Source: Clostridia bacterium
GTDB taxonomy: Bacteria > Bacillota > Clostridia > Lachnospirales > Lachnospiraceae
Direction: 5' to 3'
DNA: 45,951 nt
Assembly (NCBI GenBank): GCA_009929615.1
Contig: SAAB01000023.1
Span: 1 to 45,951 of the forward strand
This document shows positions 20,454-28,142 of this stretch, in pieces. The notes below the pieces were generated by a model that did no database searches, had not been told where the DNA came from, and saw nothing but the letters and a program-made list of their open reading frames with translations. Within the stretch, counting starts at the first letter, position 1. Each line of letters begins with the position of its first letter. A program made the position numbers and the translations under genes.

Positions 20454-21806
20454 ATGGCTAAAAATTCAAACGGACTTCTTTGTAAGTTAGGAATTGTAAA
20501 AAGCCCTGGAGCAGCTGTGCCTCACAGAAAGAACACAAAAGATTGTGCGACTGTGGACATGCCAGTTCCAGCAATGGTCACCATGGTTATGCAGCAGCAT
20601 ATTGGTGCACCTTGTACACCAACTGTTAAAGTTGGCGATGAAGTGTTTGTCGGCACCATTGTTGGTGACAGCACTGCACCTTTCTCAGCACCAATTCATT
20701 CAAGTGTGTCTGGTAAGGTAACAAAAATCGATTCAGTTTTGATGTCAAATGGTGCGAAAGCACAGGCAGTTCTCATTGAGAGCGATGGACAGCAGACTGT
20801 TGATCCATCCATCAAAGCACCAGTAATTAACAGCGATGAAGATTTAATCAAAGCTGTACATGACTCAGGTCTTGTTGGTCTTGGTGGTGCAGGTTTCCCA
20901 ACTCATATCAAATTGAGCCCGAAACCAGAAGTTAAAGCAACAATTGATTCTCTGTTAATCAATGCTGCTGAGTGTGAACCTTATTTGACACCAGACGTTC
21001 GTGAGATTCTCGAAGATTCCGAGAATGTCGTAGAAGGTATGAAACTGGTTGCTAAATTATTAGAGGTTAAACAGGCTGTTATCGGTATCGAAGATAATAA
21101 GCCAGAAGCTATCAAACTGATGACAGAACTTCTGTCCCAGGTTAAAGTTGATGGTATTACATTTAAGGTTGAAACTTTACCATCCCGTTACCCACAGGGT
21201 GCTGAAAAAGTTTTAATTGACCAGTGTACAGGTCGTGAGGTACCTCCTGGAAAACTGCCTTCAGATGTTGGCGTTGTTGTAATGAACGTTACATCCATCG
21301 CAGTTCTTGCCAACTATGTGGCAACAGGTATGCCTTTAACAACAAAACGTTTAACGGTAGATGGTTCTGCCATCAATAAACCAATGAACGTACGTGTTCC
21401 TATTGGTACATCCATTAAGGATATCGTTGAATTCTGTGGCGGATATAAAGGAGCTCCTGCGAAACTTATTTCCGGTGGTCCTATGATGGGACAGGCTTTA
21501 ATGTCTGAAGATTTCCCAATTCTGAAACAGAACAATGGTCTTTTGATTTTTGATAAACATGATGCAGAGATGGCTGAACCGTCCGAATGTATTCGTTGTG
21601 GACGTTGTGTCAATGCCTGTCCGATGAACCTGATGCCTACAAAACTTGAGGCATATACAAACATCGGTAATGTTGAAGAATTACAGAAACTCAATGTTAT
21701 GAACTGTATGGAATGTGGATGCTGTGGATTTGTTTGTCCTGCAAACCGTAAACTTGTACAGTCCATCCGATTAGGCAAAGGCCTGGTCAGAAATGCAAGC
21801 AATTAG
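20454..21806 (+). CDS. rnfC: Rnf complex subunit C
   Basis: RnfC is the NADH-side peripheral subunit of the ferredoxin:NAD oxidoreductase that pumps Na or H ions. The 450-aa protein has an N-terminal biotinyl-lipoyl-like region, the flavin/NADH-binding Rossmann part (GLGGAGFPTHIKLSP, NAAECEPYLTPDVREILE), an SLBB domain, and two 4Fe-4S motifs near the C-terminus: CIRCGRCVNACPMNL and CMECGCCGFVCPAN. The length matches clostridial RnfC, which is shorter at the C-terminus than in proteobacteria. First gene of a six-gene operon. Confidence 0.97.
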   Translation: MAKNSNGLLCKLGIVKSPGAAVPHRKNTKDCATVDMPVPAMVTMVMQQHIGAPCTPTVKVGDEVFVGTIVGDSTAPFSAPIHSSVSGKVTKIDSVLMSNGAKAQAVLIESDGQQTVDPSIKAPVINSDEDLIKAVHDSGLVGLGGAGFPTHIKLSPKPEVKATIDSLLINAAECEPYLTPDVREILEDSENVVEGMKLVAKLLEVKQAVIGIEDNKPEAIKLMTELLSQVKVDGITFKVETLPSRYPQGAEKVLIDQCTGREVPPGKLPSDVGVVVMNVTSIAVLANYVATGMPLTTKRLTVDGSAINKPMNVRVPIGTSIKDIVEFCGGYKGAPAKLISGGPMMGQALMSEDFPILKQNNGLLIFDKHDAEMAEPSECIRCGRCVNACPMNLMPTKLEAYTNIGNVEELQKLNVMNCMECGCCGFVCPANRKLVQSIRLGKGLVRNASN

Positions 21807-21824
21807 AAAGTAGGTGTAATAGAC

Positions 21825-22772
21825 ATGGATGGTAAATTAATCGTTTCTTCATCACCTCATATTTCCAGTCCGGTGAAGACCAAAAATATCATGCTTGATG
21901 TTATTATTGCTTTAATTCCTGCTTTAATTGCATCAATCTATTATTTCGGGCCAAGAGCTATTCTGGTCGTATGTGTGACAGTGGCTGCTTGTGTGATTTC
22001 AGAATTTATTTCACGTAAAGTCATGAAACGTTCACAGACAATTGGTGATCTTAGTGCCGTTGTAACAGGTATTCTTTTAGCATTTAACTATCCGGTAGGC
22101 CTTCCTCTTTGGATTGCAGCTATCGGTGGTGTCGTAGCTATTGTTATGGTTAAACAGATGTTTGGTGGTCTTGGCCACAACTTCGCTAACCCGGCAATCA
22201 CAGCTCGTATTATTTTAATGACATCTTTCGCTCTTCGTATGACAACATGGGTTGCACCATTTGCATGGAGAGGTACAGTAGATGCAACATCCACAGCAAC
22301 ACCATTAGCAATAATGGCAAGTGGCCAGGGTGAGCTTCCTACATATTTACAGATGTTCCTTGGCGAAAGAGCCGGAACTCTTGGTGAAACCTGTATCGTT
22401 GCTTTATTAATTGGTGGTATTTATCTGGTTGCTAAAAAAGTTATCAGCCCTATTATCCCAGTTTGCTATATTGCAACAGTATTTGTTTTCTCCGCAATTT
22501 TAGGACAGGATCCAGTAATGCAGATTCTTTCCGGTGGTCTTTTCCTTGGTGCTATTTTCATGGCAACAGATTATGTTACATGCCCTATCACTAATAAGGG
22601 TAAAGTAATCTACGCTCTTGGATGCGGTATTATTACAGTTATGATTCGTCAGTTCGGTTCACTTCCAGAAGGTGTATCCTTCTCTATCCTGCTGATGAAC
22701 ATTCTTACGCCTCATATTGAAAATCTGACGACACCTAAGGCATTTGGTGTAGGAAAGGAGGCTTCCAAATAA
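21825..22772 (+). CDS. rnfD: Rnf complex subunit D
   Basis: RnfD is an integral membrane subunit with covalent FMN. The 315-aa protein has about ten hydrophobic helices (IIALIPALIASIYYFGPRAI, FLGAIFMATDYVTCPITNKG). The likely flavinylation site is the threonine in STATPLA (about residue 160), matching the S/T-x-A-T-P-L pattern of the RnfD/NqrB family. The stop overlaps the rnfG start (TAATG). Confidence 0.96.
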   Translation: MDGKLIVSSSPHISSPVKTKNIMLDVIIALIPALIASIYYFGPRAILVVCVTVAACVISEFISRKVMKRSQTIGDLSAVVTGILLAFNYPVGLPLWIAAIGGVVAIVMVKQMFGGLGHNFANPAITARIILMTSFALRMTTWVAPFAWRGTVDATSTATPLAIMASGQGELPTYLQMFLGERAGTLGETCIVALLIGGIYLVAKKVISPIIPVCYIATVFVFSAILGQDPVMQILSGGLFLGAIFMATDYVTCPITNKGKVIYALGCGIITVMIRQFGSLPEGVSFSILLMNILTPHIENLTTPKAFGVGKEASK

Positions 22773-23341
22773 TGAAGATGAATCCAAAAGATATTATAGG
22801 TCCAACTTCTGTTATAGTGGGTGTATGTTTGGTTATTACAGCAGCTGTTGTTGGTACAAATGGTTTAACTGAAGCTAAAATTACTGAGTTAAATGCACAA
22901 ACTGCTGAGGAAGCCAAAAAAGAAGTTCTTGCAGATGCAGACAGCTTCTCCACAGAAACAATTACAACAGATAAAGGTGATGTTGAATACTATGTTGCAG
23001 CTAATGGTGCAGGTTATGTATTCTCCACATCAAATAAAGGTTATGGCGGCCAGGTTGGTGTTATGACAGGTATTACAGCTGAAGGCGAAATCGCTGGTGT
23101 AAAAGTAGTATCTCATAATGAAACACCAGGTCTTGGTGCTAAATCCGAAGGTACTGACTTTACAGATCAGTATAAAATGCAGATTCCAGAAGGCGGCGTT
23201 CTTGAAGTAACAAAAACAGGTAAAACTGCAGACAATCAGATTGATGCAATTTCCGGTGCAACAATTACTTCCAGAGCCGTAACCAGTTCTGTAAATGATG
23301 CGATTGCAGCATATCAGCAGATTACAGGAGGTGCAAAATAA
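22772..23341 (+). CDS. rnfG: Rnf complex subunit G
   Basis: RnfG carries a covalent FMN on the outer side of the membrane. The 189-aa protein has one N-terminal membrane helix (VIVGVCLVITAAVVGTNGL) and an FMN-binding domain with the flavinylation motif SGATITS (Thr at about residue 167), the target of ApbE. The start and stop codons overlap those of rnfD and rnfE. Length and order are typical. Confidence 0.96.
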   Translation: MKMNPKDIIGPTSVIVGVCLVITAAVVGTNGLTEAKITELNAQTAEEAKKEVLADADSFSTETITTDKGDVEYYVAANGAGYVFSTSNKGYGGQVGVMTGITAEGEIAGVKVVSHNETPGLGAKSEGTDFTDQYKMQIPEGGVLEVTKTGKTADNQIDAISGATITSRAVTSSVNDAIAAYQQITGGAK

Positions 23342-24027
23342 TGGCTAAAAAACAAAAAAGTTTATGGGAGATTTTCTCAGCCGGTTTTATTAAGGAGAAT
23401 CCTGTATTACGTTTGGTAATTGGTACATGTCCTACATTGGCCGTAACAACTATGGCATTCAATGGTTTAGGTATGGGTCTTGCAGCAACTGCTGTATTGA
23501 TTTGCTCCAATGCAATCATTTCTTTATTACGTAATATTATTCCGGATAAGATTCATATCCCAGTTTATATCACAATCATTGCTGGTTTCGTATCTATCCT
23601 GCAGATGCTTGTAAAGGCATTTGTACCAGCATTGGACAGCGCATTGGGTATTTTCCTTCCGCTGATCGTAGTTAACTGTATTATCCTTGGTAGAGCAGAA
23701 AGCTTTGCAGGTAAGAATGGTGTTCTTGCATCCATCGTTGATGGTATCGGCATGGGTCTTGGTTTTACAATCGCCCTTGTATGTATGGGAACTATTCGTG
23801 AGATTCTTGGTGCCGGAACATGGTTTGGTATCCAGATTATCCCTAAAGCAGTTGATCCTATGTTAATATTTATCTTGGCACCAGGTGGTTTCTTTGTATT
23901 CGGTATGCTTATGGCAGTGGCTAATAAGTTGGCTGTTAAAAAAGGCAAAGAGCCAGCAACCCTTGGATGCGCAGGTTGTCCAGCAGCAGCTAGCTGTGGA
24001 CAGGCTAAGGAAGGAGGATGTGAATAA
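23341..24027 (+). CDS. rnfE: Rnf complex subunit E
   Basis: A six-helix membrane subunit of 228 aa, homologous to RnfA (ENPVLRLVIGTCPTLAVTTM, GIFLPLIVVNCIILGRAESF). RnfA and RnfE together bind a 2Fe-2S cluster within the membrane through conserved Cys residues such as the one in LGTCP and VNCIILG. The C-terminus has an unusual Cys-rich tail (GCAGCPAAASCGQAKEGGCE), also seen in other clostridial RnfE proteins. Starts on the rnfG stop codon. Confidence 0.95.
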   Translation: MAKKQKSLWEIFSAGFIKENPVLRLVIGTCPTLAVTTMAFNGLGMGLAATAVLICSNAIISLLRNIIPDKIHIPVYITIIAGFVSILQMLVKAFVPALDSALGIFLPLIVVNCIILGRAESFAGKNGVLASIVDGIGMGLGFTIALVCMGTIREILGAGTWFGIQIIPKAVDPMLIFILAPGGFFVFGMLMAVANKLAVKKGKEPATLGCAGCPAAASCGQAKEGGCE

Positions 24028-24623
24028 TGTCAGTTACAGGTTTAGTATCAATCCTTTTGGCAGCAATCCTTACAAATAACTTTGTATTATCAAAATTCTT
24101 AGGTATTTGTCCGTTCCTTGGCGTATCTAAAAAATTGGATACAGCTGTAGGTATGAGTGCGGCCGTTATCTTCGTTATGGTTTTGGCTACAGCAGTTACA
24201 TGGCCAATTCAGACATTTCTTTTGACACCTAACGGATTAGATTATTTACAGACAATCGTATTTATTTTGATTATTGCTGCATTAGTACAGTTCGTAGAAA
24301 TTTTCTTAAAGAAATATATGGTTTCTTTGTATTCAGCTCTTGGTATCTACCTTCCACTGATTACAACAAACTGTGCTGTACTTGGTGTTACTGTTTTGAA
24401 TATCGATGAAGGCTACGGCTTTGTTGAATCTCTTGTAAACAGTATTGGCGCCGGACTTGGTTTCATGCTCGCTATGGCTATTTTTGCTGGCGTTCGTGGA
24501 CGTATGGAAACTAGTGATGTTCCAAAGTTCCTTCAGGGACTTCCAATCGTTCTGGTTGCTGCATCTATCGTTGCTTGTTCTTTCCTTGGATTCCAGGGAT
24601 TAGTAGACGGCTTGTTCAATTAA
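24027..24623 (+). CDS. rnfA: Rnf complex subunit A
   Basis: A six-helix membrane subunit of 198 aa. Family segments are NNFVLSKFLGICPFLGVSKK and GIYLPLITTNCAVLGVTVLN, with the two cysteines expected to hold the membrane 2Fe-2S cluster with RnfE. Overlaps rnfE by TAATG and is followed by rnfB after 13 nt. Confidence 0.96.
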   Translation: MSVTGLVSILLAAILTNNFVLSKFLGICPFLGVSKKLDTAVGMSAAVIFVMVLATAVTWPIQTFLLTPNGLDYLQTIVFILIIAALVQFVEIFLKKYMVSLYSALGIYLPLITTNCAVLGVTVLNIDEGYGFVESLVNSIGAGLGFMLAMAIFAGVRGRMETSDVPKFLQGLPIVLVAASIVACSFLGFQGLVDGLFN

Positions 24624-24636
24624 GGAGGATTTACTC

Positions 24637-25404
24637 ATGGGAATTGTTATCGTTGTAGTAATCGGCCTTATTGCGGGTCTGATTCTTTCGGTTGCTTCTA
24701 TTATCTTTGCCGTACCGGTAAATGAAAAAGAAGAAGCAGTTTTAGCAGTTTTACCAGGTGCCAACTGTGGTGCTTGTGGTTTCTCCGGTTGTTCTGGTTA
24801 CGCAAAGGCTTTAGCAGAAGGTACTGCTGAAGTTGGTCTTTGTTCCCCAGGTGGTCCGGATGTTGCTGAAGAATGTGCAGAAGCATTAGGTGTTGCTGCA
24901 GGTTCTATGGAAAAGAAAGTGGCTATTATTCAGTGTGCTGGTACATGTGATGTTGTAGAGCAGAAGCTCGACTATCATGGTATCGATACATGTCAGGCTG
25001 TCAGCCTTATGTTTGGTGGTGACAGTGCTTGTCAGTATGGATGTCTTGGACATGGCGACTGTGCAGCTGTCTGCCCGGAAAATGCTATTACTATCTGTAA
25101 TGGTTTAGCAACAGTTAATGAAAACCTTTGTGTAGGTTGTGGCCTTTGTGCTAAAGCTTGTCCAAAGAACGTTATCATTATCGAAGCTCAGAAATTCAAT
25201 CAGCATGTACGTTGTGTCAATAAAGACAAGGGTGCTGAAACAAGAAAAACTTGTAAAGTTGGATGTATCGGCTGTATGAAGTGTCAGAAGGAATGTGAAG
25301 CTGGCGCAATTACAGTAACAAACTTCAATGCTGCAATTGACTACTCAAAATGTACAAACTGTGGTCATTGTAAAGAAATTTGTCCAGTACATGCAATTCA
25401 GTAA
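24637..25404 (+). CDS. rnfB: Rnf complex subunit B, ferredoxin-type
   Basis: RnfB accepts electrons from reduced ferredoxin. The 255-aa protein has an N-terminal membrane anchor (VIVVVIGLIAGLILSVASII), the Fis/RnfB 4Fe-4S motif CGACGFSGCSGYAKALAEG with a later Cys, and several ferredoxin-type CxxCxxCxxxC motifs (CVGCGLCAKACPKN, CIGCMKCQKECEAG, CTNCGHCKEICPVH). A strong AAGGAGGATTTACTC site precedes the ATG. Last gene of the operon; a terminator follows. Confidence 0.97.
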   Translation: MGIVIVVVIGLIAGLILSVASIIFAVPVNEKEEAVLAVLPGANCGACGFSGCSGYAKALAEGTAEVGLCSPGGPDVAEECAEALGVAAGSMEKKVAIIQCAGTCDVVEQKLDYHGIDTCQAVSLMFGGDSACQYGCLGHGDCAAVCPENAITICNGLATVNENLCVGCGLCAKACPKNVIIIEAQKFNQHVRCVNKDKGAETRKTCKVGCIGCMKCQKECEAGAITVTNFNAAIDYSKCTNCGHCKEICPVHAIQ

Positions 25405-25421
25405 TATGGATTTCAGGAATG

Positions 25422-25450
25422 GCACAGCCCTTAGGGGCTGTGCTATTTTA
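25422..25450 (+). terminator. Terminator of the Rnf operon
   Basis: GCACAGCCC pairs with GGGCTGTGC (25422-25430 and 25435-25443), followed by TATTTTATT. Confidence 0.85.
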
Positions 25451-25564
25451 TTGTTTGGACATCAGATAGAAAATTTCCTTTATAGAAAAAATGACGGACA
25501 TATGTCCTTATATAGCGGAAAATTCGCCAAAATGCCATAATTTTAACAAAGTGTAAAAGAAAGG

Positions 25565-25593
25565 TTGTCACTGCGAAAGGTTAAGTGTATAAT
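25565..25593 (+). promoter_or_regulatory. Promoter of the aminotransferase gene
   Basis: TTGTCA (25565-25570), 17 nt spacer, TATAAT (25588-25593). The leader of about 55 nt ends in an AGGAGGAAG site. Confidence 0.85.
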
Positions 25594-25656
25594 GTTTTTT
25601 TAGGAGTGCAAAATGATAATACAGATATATTTATGAACTCACAGGAGGAAGAATAC

Positions 25657-26943
25657 ATGAGAGCTTACAATCAGATGAGTAAAGATAAACTTTTGACATT
25701 GAAATCCGATTTGGAAAAATCCTATAGTGATTACAAGGCACAGGGATTGGAACTGGATATGTCCCGAGGAAAACCGTCATCAGATCAGATGGATTTGGCT
25801 ATGGGAATGATGGATGTTTTCCACAGCAAGGCAGATTTAACTTCGGCTAATGGTACAGATTGCCGTAATTATGGTTCCCTGGATGGTCTTAAAGAAGCAA
25901 AAGAATTAATGGCAGATATGATGGAATGTCATGCGGACGATGTCATTGTTTATGGAAATTCCAGCTTGAATGTAATGTATGATACAGTATCCCGTTCTAT
26001 GACACACGGTGTTATGGGAAGTACACCATGGTGTAAACTTCCTAAGGTGAAATTCCTTTGCCCGGTACCGGGATACGACCGTCATTTTGCAATTACAGAG
26101 TTTTTTGGCATTGAGATGATTAATATACCTATGACTCCGGAAGGCCCGGACATGGATATGGTAGAAAAGTTAGTTTCAGAAGATGAGACCATTAAAGGTA
26201 TATGGTGTGTTCCTAAGTATTCAAATCCTCAGGGTATCAGCTACTCAGATGAAACAGTTCGCCGTTTCGCACGTTTAAAACCAGCAGCCAAAGATTTCCG
26301 TTTATTCTGGGATAATGCTTACTGTATCCATCATTTATATGAGGATAAGCAGGATAATATTTTAGAGATTCTTGATGAATGTGCAAAAGCAGGTAATCCG
26401 GATTTGGCTTACAAGTTCGCATCTACATCGAAGGTGACTTTCCCCGGTTCCGGCGTTGCTGCCCTTGCAGCATCAAAGGCAAATCTTGATTTTATAAAAA
26501 AACAGATGACGATTCAGACGATTGGTCATGATAAATTAAATCAGCTTCGCCATGTGCGTTTCTTTAAGAATATTGAAGGCATGAGAGCCCATATGATGAA
26601 ACATGCGGAATTAATTCGTCCGAAATTCGAATTGGTTCTGGAAACTTTGGACAGAGAGTTGAGTGGATTGGAAATCGGCTCATGGATAAGCCCCCTTGGC
26701 GGATATTTCGTCAGTTTTGATTCCATGGATGGATGTGCAAAGGCTATTGTTGCTAAAGCAAAAGAAGCAGGGGTTGTTATGACAGGTGCAGGTGCTACCT
26801 TCCCATATAAGAAGGACCCTAAGGACAGTAATATCCGTATTGCACCAACTTACCCATCTTTAGAAGAACTTAAGATGGCCATTGAATTATTTACCCTTTG
26901 CGTTAAATTAGTCAGTGTGGACAAATTATTAGAAAACATGTAG
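25657..26943 (+). CDS. Class I pyridoxal-phosphate aminotransferase (aspartate aminotransferase-like)
   Basis: The 428-aa protein belongs to the group of aminotransferases similar to aspartate/alanine aminotransferases annotated as Asp_aminotransf. The segment MSRGKPSSDQMDLAMGMMDV is typical of the N-terminus; VPKYSNPQGISYS, LFWDNAYCIHHLY and FASTSKVTFPGSGVAA (PLP lysine in TSK) are the active-site blocks. The start is ATG 25657 after ACAGGAGGAAGAATAC; an upstream in-frame ATG lies inside the promoter and is not used. Substrate is not certain. Confidence 0.9.
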   Translation: MRAYNQMSKDKLLTLKSDLEKSYSDYKAQGLELDMSRGKPSSDQMDLAMGMMDVFHSKADLTSANGTDCRNYGSLDGLKEAKELMADMMECHADDVIVYGNSSLNVMYDTVSRSMTHGVMGSTPWCKLPKVKFLCPVPGYDRHFAITEFFGIEMINIPMTPEGPDMDMVEKLVSEDETIKGIWCVPKYSNPQGISYSDETVRRFARLKPAAKDFRLFWDNAYCIHHLYEDKQDNILEILDECAKAGNPDLAYKFASTSKVTFPGSGVAALAASKANLDFIKKQMTIQTIGHDKLNQLRHVRFFKNIEGMRAHMMKHAELIRPKFELVLETLDRELSGLEIGSWISPLGGYFVSFDSMDGCAKAIVAKAKEAGVVMTGAGATFPYKKDPKDSNIRIAPTYPSLEELKMAIELFTLCVKLVSVDKLLENM

Positions 26944-26949
26944 AATATA

Positions 26950-26982
26950 TAGCGTGGTACTCAGGTATCACGCTATTCTTTT
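26950..26982 (+). terminator. Terminator after the aminotransferase gene
   Basis: TAGCGTG pairs with CACGCTA, with an inner GTAC/GTAT pairing, followed by TTCTTTTTT. Confidence 0.8.
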
Positions 26983-27022
26983 TTATGAATAAAAATTATC
27001 ATTGTATAAAGGAGAAAAAGAG

Positions 27023-27979
27023 ATGAAAATTACAGTGATTGGTTGTGGCCGATGGGGGTCATTTATAACATGGTATCTGGACCATATTGGGCATGAAGTG
27101 ACTTTATATGGAAGAGAAAGCTCTGCACATATGCAGCGGTTTTTAAAAGAACGTAAAAACAATCTGCTTACTCTGCCGGAGTCGGTGAAGCTTACAACGA
27201 AGCTGTCTGCCGTATCTGAGGGTGAAGCGATTATTATATCTGTTAATTCTCAGGGACTTCAAAAGTTAATGGATGAACTGAAACCTATGAATCTATCGAA
27301 TAAGAAGATTGTTCTTTGTATGAAAGGGATTGAGATTAGCACCGGCCGCCGTTTATCCCAGATTGCAGAGGAGAGTTTGAATGAAACGAATAAAGTGGCT
27401 GTGTGGCTTGGACCGGGCCATGTTCAGGAATTCACTAATGGTATTCCGAACTGTATGGTTATCGACAGTCGGGATGAGGAAGCAAAGACTCAGTTAATTC
27501 ATGCTTTTTCAGGGCCATTAATCCGCTTTTATTATGGACAGGATTTAATTGGAAATGAAATTGGTGCCGCAGCGAAGAATGTTATCGGAATTGCAGCAGG
27601 TATGCTGGATGGTTTTCATTTGTCAACTTTAAAAGGTGCACTTATGTCCAGGGGAACCAGAGAAGTGGCCAGGCTTATTAAAGCCATGGGAGGCAATGAA
27701 TTATCCGCTTATGGCCTATGTCATTTAGGAGATTATGAGGCTACTGTTTTTTCTGAATTCAGTCATAATCGCCGTTATGGTGAATTATTTGTGCAGGGAA
27801 AAGAGAGTGAAGGTTTAGCCGAAGGATATTATACAGTGAAGGCCATGGTAGAGTTGGCAAAGAAATATAATGTCGAACTTCCAATTTCACAAACACTTTA
27901 CGAAGTCTTTTACAAAGGAAGAGAACCGAAAGAGGCTTTGGAATCTTTGTTCACCAGGAGCCTGAAAAACGAATTTTGA
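27023..27979 (+). CDS. gpsA: NAD(P)-dependent glycerol-3-phosphate dehydrogenase
   Basis: GpsA makes sn-glycerol 3-phosphate for phospholipids. The 318-aa protein has the N-terminal dinucleotide fold (MKITVIGCGRWGSFITWYLD), the block KGIEISTGRRLSQI, and the catalytic region NVIGIAAGMLDGFHL with the Lys in AAKNV (about residue 188), then GDYEATVFSEFSHNRRYG. The start is ATG 27023 after AAAGGAGAAAAAGAG. The GxGxxG motif here reads GCGRWG, somewhat divergent, so a related 2-hydroxyacid-type function is a minor alternative. Confidence 0.88.
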   Translation: MKITVIGCGRWGSFITWYLDHIGHEVTLYGRESSAHMQRFLKERKNNLLTLPESVKLTTKLSAVSEGEAIIISVNSQGLQKLMDELKPMNLSNKKIVLCMKGIEISTGRRLSQIAEESLNETNKVAVWLGPGHVQEFTNGIPNCMVIDSRDEEAKTQLIHAFSGPLIRFYYGQDLIGNEIGAAAKNVIGIAAGMLDGFHLSTLKGALMSRGTREVARLIKAMGGNELSAYGLCHLGDYEATVFSEFSHNRRYGELFVQGKESEGLAEGYYTVKAMVELAKKYNVELPISQTLYEVFYKGREPKEALESLFTRSLKNEF

Positions 27980-28061
27980 ACAAAGTGTTAAAAATATATG
28001 TACAGAAATTAACTATATTTCATAAAAATTAAAAAAATATTACAAAAATCGTCATTTTCTC

Positions 28062-28092
28062 TTGACCTAACCCCTACTTTAAGTGTTATTAT
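28062..28092 (+). promoter_or_regulatory. Probable promoter of the surface-protein gene
   Basis: TTGACC (28062-28067) is followed by TATTAT (28087-28092) with a 19-nt spacer, longer than ideal, or TTATTA one base earlier. Confidence 0.5.
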
Positions 28093-28142
28093 ATAAGAAC
28101 GTGATGACACCTATAGATAATGCCAGGAGGAACACTGAGAAG

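Noticed and set aside
24637-25404. rnfB region as a separate ferredoxin operon
   Set aside because: The N-terminal membrane anchor and the CGACGFSGC motif identify RnfB, and it is 13 nt from rnfA.
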